This document shows positions 59,960-64,000 of a DNA stretch of 64,000 bases, one piece after another (within the stretch, counting starts at the first letter, position 1; each line of letters begins with the position of its first letter). The stretch lies in contig NC_047082.1 in NCBI RefSeq assembly GCF_902459465.1, forward strand, positions 10,600,545-10,664,544, read 5' to 3'. The notes under the pieces were generated by a model. That model was not told the origin of the DNA, made no database searches, and saw nothing but the letters and a program-made list of their open reading frames with translations. This DNA comes from Asterias rubens. Lineage: Eukaryota; Echinodermata; Asteroidea; Forcipulatida; Asteriidae. Position numbers and translations under genes: made by a program.

Positions 59960-60245
59960 AATCCAGTGCAGCCGAGTCATTAGGGGTGTTGGTTAGAATC
60001 CTTGTTGTGACCTTGATGAGCAAGACAATTAACTATAATTGCTTCCCTTCACCTAGGAGTATACAATTATGATGACACAACTTGTGATGACGGAGATGGT
60101 TCTTAGGAGTTATTTAACTTTAAGCTACATACTTGGCAGGGCAGGCTTTACACATTCCTCAGGGAGCAGAGATAGTGTTTAGGAAATATAACAATAATGG
60201 CCCGGTGAAAAACGTCAAAATTGGCAGATACCGGCGCTGTATAAA
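59960..60245 (+). mobile_element. tRNA-derived SINE, family C
   Basis: TTGGTTAGAATCCTTGTTGTG, CACCTAGGAGTATACAATTA, ACTTGGCAGGGCAGG and CTCAGGGAGCAGAGATAG appear in the same order as at 42006. A possible AATAAA lies further on at 60377. Confidence 0.6.
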
Positions 60246-60500
60246 ATAATACCCATTTTTATTATTTATTAATTTAATTGTACAAAGTGTCTTGTAAATG
60301 TTTTTAGCAATTAATATTGTCAATTTTAATTTTAATATGTGTGTATTTGTACATTGTGGAGAATGAGAAATTTTAAAATAAAAACCTCAGGTAGACAAGA
60401 ACATTTTATTTTGTGTTTTATTTTACAAAACATGTTGATAAAAAGCTTTTAAATATACATGTAGTTAACTTCAATATCACAATGCCATAAACTGTAGAGG

Positions 60501-60669
60501 CAATGGGTGACTTTTGGGACTCCGGCTGGCAGCAGACTTAACTGGTACATCTATTGTTCTAAGTAATGCGCGCATGCTCAGTAATGCTCAGAACTGCGCG
60601 CATGCTCAGAACTACCCGAATAATGGAAATTTACATGGCAAGTCTGCTACCACTAGCGTTCCCATTGTG
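60501..60669. mobile_element. Palindromic MITE, GCAGCAGACTTA family
   Basis: CAATGGGTGACTTTTGGG … CCCATTGTG ends with GCATGCTCAG repeated in the centre; relative of 24550-24701. Confidence 0.7.
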
Positions 60670-61262
60670 TAATACAACCATACATCCTCAGCAAAGTGCA
60701 GCCATATTGTATTCCATTGATATCAGACAGAGGTTAGCAGATCAAAACATCACGAAAATGTTCAGTCCCCAGTGGGCTCTGTAATGAAAGTACTCCTTAT
60801 GGTCACACGCGCAACAACTCCTTCGTAATCAGCGCCATGACAGAAGCCTAATTCAGATACCACAGTAGTCTAGGTCCAAGATGTCACTATCTCGTACTCG
60901 AAACGTAACAGGACAACCCAACAGAGTACGTGCTTTTCTTCTTGATTTCATTTTGGTTGATGACCGTCTGATCAAACCAAGATTTTGTGGGCGATACAAC
61001 GCGCTGCATGCCCATTGTCGCGAGATTAGACTTGCGCAAAGCTAGCTGGCACGAGGCTGGGACAAAATCTGTGTGAAGGTCTTGGAACCAAGACTAATAC
61101 CACATTTACGTCAGTTCCAATCCCTCCCCCTTCCAACTCTGACCTACTCTACCTACATAATGTTGTGTTTGAGGCTTGCTCTTGTTTTATTTCTTAACTT
61201 TGTACAAAACTAAAAGTACCCAGATAAAAACCCAGAACTTGCCATAATGTAATTAACTTCCT

Positions 61263-61648
61263 TTAAAGGCAGTGGACACTATTGATAATTACTCAAAATA
61301 ATTATGAGCATAAAACCTTACTTGGTATTGAGTAATTGGGAGAGGTTGATAGTACAAAACATTGTGAGAAACAGCTCCCTCTGAAGTAACGTAGTTTTTG
61401 AGAAAGAAGTATTTTTCCACGAATTTGATTTCAAGACCTCGAGTTTAGAATTTGAGGTCTCGAAATCAAGCATCTGAAAGCACACAACTTCGTGTGACAA
61501 GGGTGTTATTTCTTTGATTATTATCTCGCAACTTCGATGACCGATTGAGCTCAAATTTTCACAGGTTTGTTATTTTATGCATATGTTGAGATACAGCAAG
61601 TGAGAAGACTGGTCTTTGACAATTACCAATAGTGTCCAGTCTCTCTAA
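61263..61648. mobile_element. TTAA MITE, family 1
   Basis: Complete, reverse-oriented copy with full central palindrome. Confidence 0.85.
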
Positions 61649-62304
61649 AATGTAGTCATGGTGATACATTATAAGTGGAATGTTTCTACTGACGATATTT
61701 CCATTTTTGTGATCCTTCAATACAGAAACATCAGGCTCATATTCATATCCTGGCTGGCAAATAAAGACTGGGACAGATCCAGTCTGAATCACAAGTAAAC
61801 GAGTGTAATTTTTTAACCGCTTCACGTAAGATTCAGCACTTACGCGCAAACAGACTTATGGTGGGCAGGTTTTAATGCCCGGACCACCAACGTCAGGTTT
61901 TCCTGATCGCACGATAAAGTGATCGCAGTCGCAATTAAAAAGTGTCCCGCATGCTGCCATGACGAAAAATGGGGTCCAACTCTGATGTCCTGCCTTTGTG
62001 TGATAGACTGTGTGCTTATTTGTTACCTGTTGGCCTGGCGTCCACCCGATGTGTGCGAGGTATCATTAGCAATCAGCTTGCGATTCAAAACCTGGCCCCA
62101 GGTTTCAACTTCCGCAAAAAAGTAACTGGATACCTGCCCGATTACCACAAATAACCCAGCAGCGACAAGGAGTCCAGTCGGGTCACTGCCGAAAATTTCC
62201 AAGAAGTCCACACAGACTACTATTAGGTCCCCACATTGAGCAAGTTGAACGAAAACCCGGAAACACATTGGTGACAACAGGACAATGGCAACAGACAACC
62301 CTGG

Positions 62305-62530
62305 TCACTGTGGTGAATTGTTTAAACTGCAGGGCTTGCAAGCACAAGGTTGCGGGATCGAATCCACCATGCTCATCGCTGATATCACAATGACAAGAAT
62401 AAGTACTGTTGTCTATTTACTGAATCGCTATTTTCTTGGTGCAATTCAAAATCATAGACGTTGAACCGACTAATGTTTGCATGAGAGAGATTGGCCGTTG
62501 CCAGCTTGGTGTTTATATCACCTTGTTGGG
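62305..62530 (+). mobile_element. tRNA-derived SINE, family B, plus (AAAC)n nearby
   Basis: CACTGTGGTGAATTGTTTAAA, GTTGCGGGATCGAATCCACC, ATATCACAATGACAAGAATA and GAGAGAGATTGGCCGTTGCC. An AAAC microsatellite follows at 62564-62592. Confidence 0.6.
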
Positions 62531-62607
62531 AGTTTGCCGAGTTCCCTTTACGTGAAGATCATCTAAACAAACAAACAAACAAACAAACAAGCCCTAATAT
62601 TAACGAG

Positions 62608-62750
62608 TTATGCTTTACAGAGGTCATCATATGTCATTGTGATGCTGTCGACAACCTGCCACCTCGAGTCATCTAAGGCGTTGTAAAGCTCTTCACCTCT
62701 CTCCAAGATGAGACGATTGGACTTATCAACATCGATTGTTATTTCTGGAT
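62608..62750 (-). CDS. Last coding exon of an unrecognised gene, minus strand
   Basis: Too short for ordinary ORF calling but convincing. A pyrimidine-rich acceptor (TCCTTCTTCCACAG, ending at 62751) is followed by two bases completing a split codon, then 46 codons and TAA at 62610-62608. The peptide is hydrophilic and balanced, starting P-E-I-T-I-D-V-D, with L-E-R-G-E-E-L-Y-N-A-L-D-D-S-R-W centrally and ending Y-D-D-L-C-K-A. It looks like a conserved globular C-terminus, but I cannot assign a family. The rest of the gene must lie at higher coordinates; between 62751 and the window end I see only repeats and AT-rich sequence, so the preceding exon is probably outside. The gene converges on the PARPBP-like gene, about 3 kb from its stop. 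Confidence 0.6.
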
Positions 62751-62865
62751 CTGTGGAAGAAGGACAAACAATAAACAAAATCAGGTGGTGTATACATGCA
62801 GTATCAGGCCTTGAGTTTCACTATTGAAGGGCCACAGCAAATTTTCTTTGGGTAAGGGGTACACA

Positions 62866-63108
62866 GGGTCCAATTTCATAGCGCTGCTAAGCACACAAAT
62901 TTGCAAAGCATGAAATTTCTTCCTTGATAAAAACAGGATTACCAACCATATTTCCATTTTTTTGCATATTGCTTGTTACTTGTATTCAACTGTTGTTTGC
63001 TTATCCTCAAAACCACGCAGTAATTTGGTTGGTAATTTTGTTTTTATCGAGGCCAAAATTTCATGCTAGGCAAATTTTTGTGCTTAGCGGCGCTATGAAA
63101 TTGGCCCC
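62866..63108. mobile_element. Palindromic MITE, GGGCCCAATTTCAT family
   Basis: Near-complete copy with mirrored arms (CATAGCGCTGCTAAGCACA … TGTGCTTAGCGGCGCTATG). Probably in the last intron of the minus-strand gene ending at 62608. Confidence 0.8.
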
Positions 63109-64000
63109 AGGACAATTGCTGTGGGTGCAATGGATTAAGTCTAGGCCTACACTATATCATTTCGCCTAAAAACTGTTGCACATTTAATTTAGATACATAC
63201 TTCCTTAAAATAATACATAAATATTATGTGACATAAATTGTAATAAAAATGAGTGTATAGGCCTACAAAATCTGTCATAAATCAAGCAATATAAATATTT
63301 GATGCAATTCATGACACTGACATAGACAAACACAAGATGAAATCCAGAATAATCCATTTCAACAGGCGAAGCTGAGTGAAATGGATAATGTATATGTAAA
63401 TGTGTATAAGTAATTGATAATAATATCGATAAATCAACATGTGATATTGTACACATTTCAAAAGTCAATTTATTGTCGCAGAATATAATCAAGAGGTGAA
63501 ATCTGGACTATTCCATTTTACAAGGTGAAGCCGAGTAAAACAGGATGTTAAAATTTAAAACGAGATGCCCAAAAGACACCCAGCAATCCTCCTGGCTGAC
63601 ACTGCAATGGGGTTGCATCAGTTTACACTGTTATGATAATAGTACAAGTAGACACATTGTATACACATAAATGCACTGATCAAATCACATTAGCACACAT
63701 ACATGTACAAAGTTAAAGTAAAACTCATTGCATATTATGAACAAATTGAGAGCACAATCAATTGACATTCTGGCACAATATAAGCAAATGGACAAGGATA
63801 GAAAAGAATGGGGTTAAATATCACAATATAAAAATACAATTCATTGCACAAATCATTTTCTTTAAACAAAAACAAAATTTCAGCACAATCAATGACATTC
63901 AGACAAATTATAAACCATTGCAATGGGGTTGCATAGTGTATCAGTTTACACTGCCATAATAGTAGTACAAGTAGACACATTGTATATACACAAATGCACT
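63109..64000. repeat. AT-rich region with direct repeats
   Basis: 63603-63687 and 63919-64000 share TGCAATGGGGTTGCAT, CAGTTTACACTG and GTACAAGTAGACACATTGTA. A second pair (63330-63385, 63490-63545) shares GATGAAATCCAGAATA-like sequence. No gene seen. Confidence 0.65.

Noticed and set aside
61559..61849. 96-codon minus-strand frame with a plausible acceptor before ACTGGATCTGTCCC
   Set aside because: The frame runs into a TTAA MITE for its last third and no partner exon is visible; could be a relic exon but unsupported.
62023..62298. 91-codon hydrophobic minus-strand frame
   Set aside because: No homology recognised, no splice context, and the opposite strand is equally open.

Overview
The window is eukaryotic nuclear DNA. 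It is AT-rich, contains spliced genes and one 100-N scaffold gap (4090-4189), and is packed with short inverted-repeat transposons and tRNA-derived SINEs. The protein content fits an invertebrate deuterostome, and I infer an echinoderm, most likely a sea star. The reasons are a local expansion of IL-17-like cytokines, a PARPBP/PARI orthologue and a very high load of TTAA-flanked MITEs. The species assignment is inference, not something read directly.

Layout. The region 1-47 kb is an IL-17-like cytokine cluster with six members. (A) is a 3' end cut by the scaffold gap (3912-4088, minus). (B) lies at 11559-15587, minus. (C) 19767-20420 (minus) and (D) 25199-25852 (plus) form an inverted duplication. 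(E) 29310-29963 (plus) is a close relative of C and D. (F) lies at 43247-46402, minus. C, D and E are intronless secreted proteins of 217 aa that differ at only 5-8 residues. B and F are diverged and appear to share an unusual structure: the start codon is the last three bases of exon 1, and a 2.7-3.5 kb phase-0 intron follows it. F has a TATA box and a kappaB-consensus site upstream; C, D and E carry AU-rich elements downstream of the stop codon.

The region 52.6-59.6 kb holds a nine-coding-exon gene for a 720-residue PARPBP/PARI-like protein (PCNA-interacting inhibitor of homologous recombination) ending in a canonical PIP box. At 62608-62750 (minus) is the last coding exon of a convergent gene that I do not recognise; the rest lies upstream, probably beyond the window.

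Between genes nearly everything recognisable is repeat. There are more than 20 copies of one TTAA MITE family (TIR TTAAAGGCAGTGGACAC), at least five of a second (TTAAAGCCATTGGACAC) and two plus a fragment of a third (TTAAAGGAACACGTTGCC). There are also about eight other fold-back families, three SINE families, one LINE C-terminal fragment and several tandem repeats. One of these is a 58-bp minisatellite (32.4-33.3 kb) that grew from the tail of a SINE. Comparing the C and D arms gives an empty/filled site pair that fixes TTAA as the MITE target. I see no bacterial, phage or CRISPR content. The main interest is the cytokine cluster, its exon structure and homogenisation, and the repeat dynamics around it.
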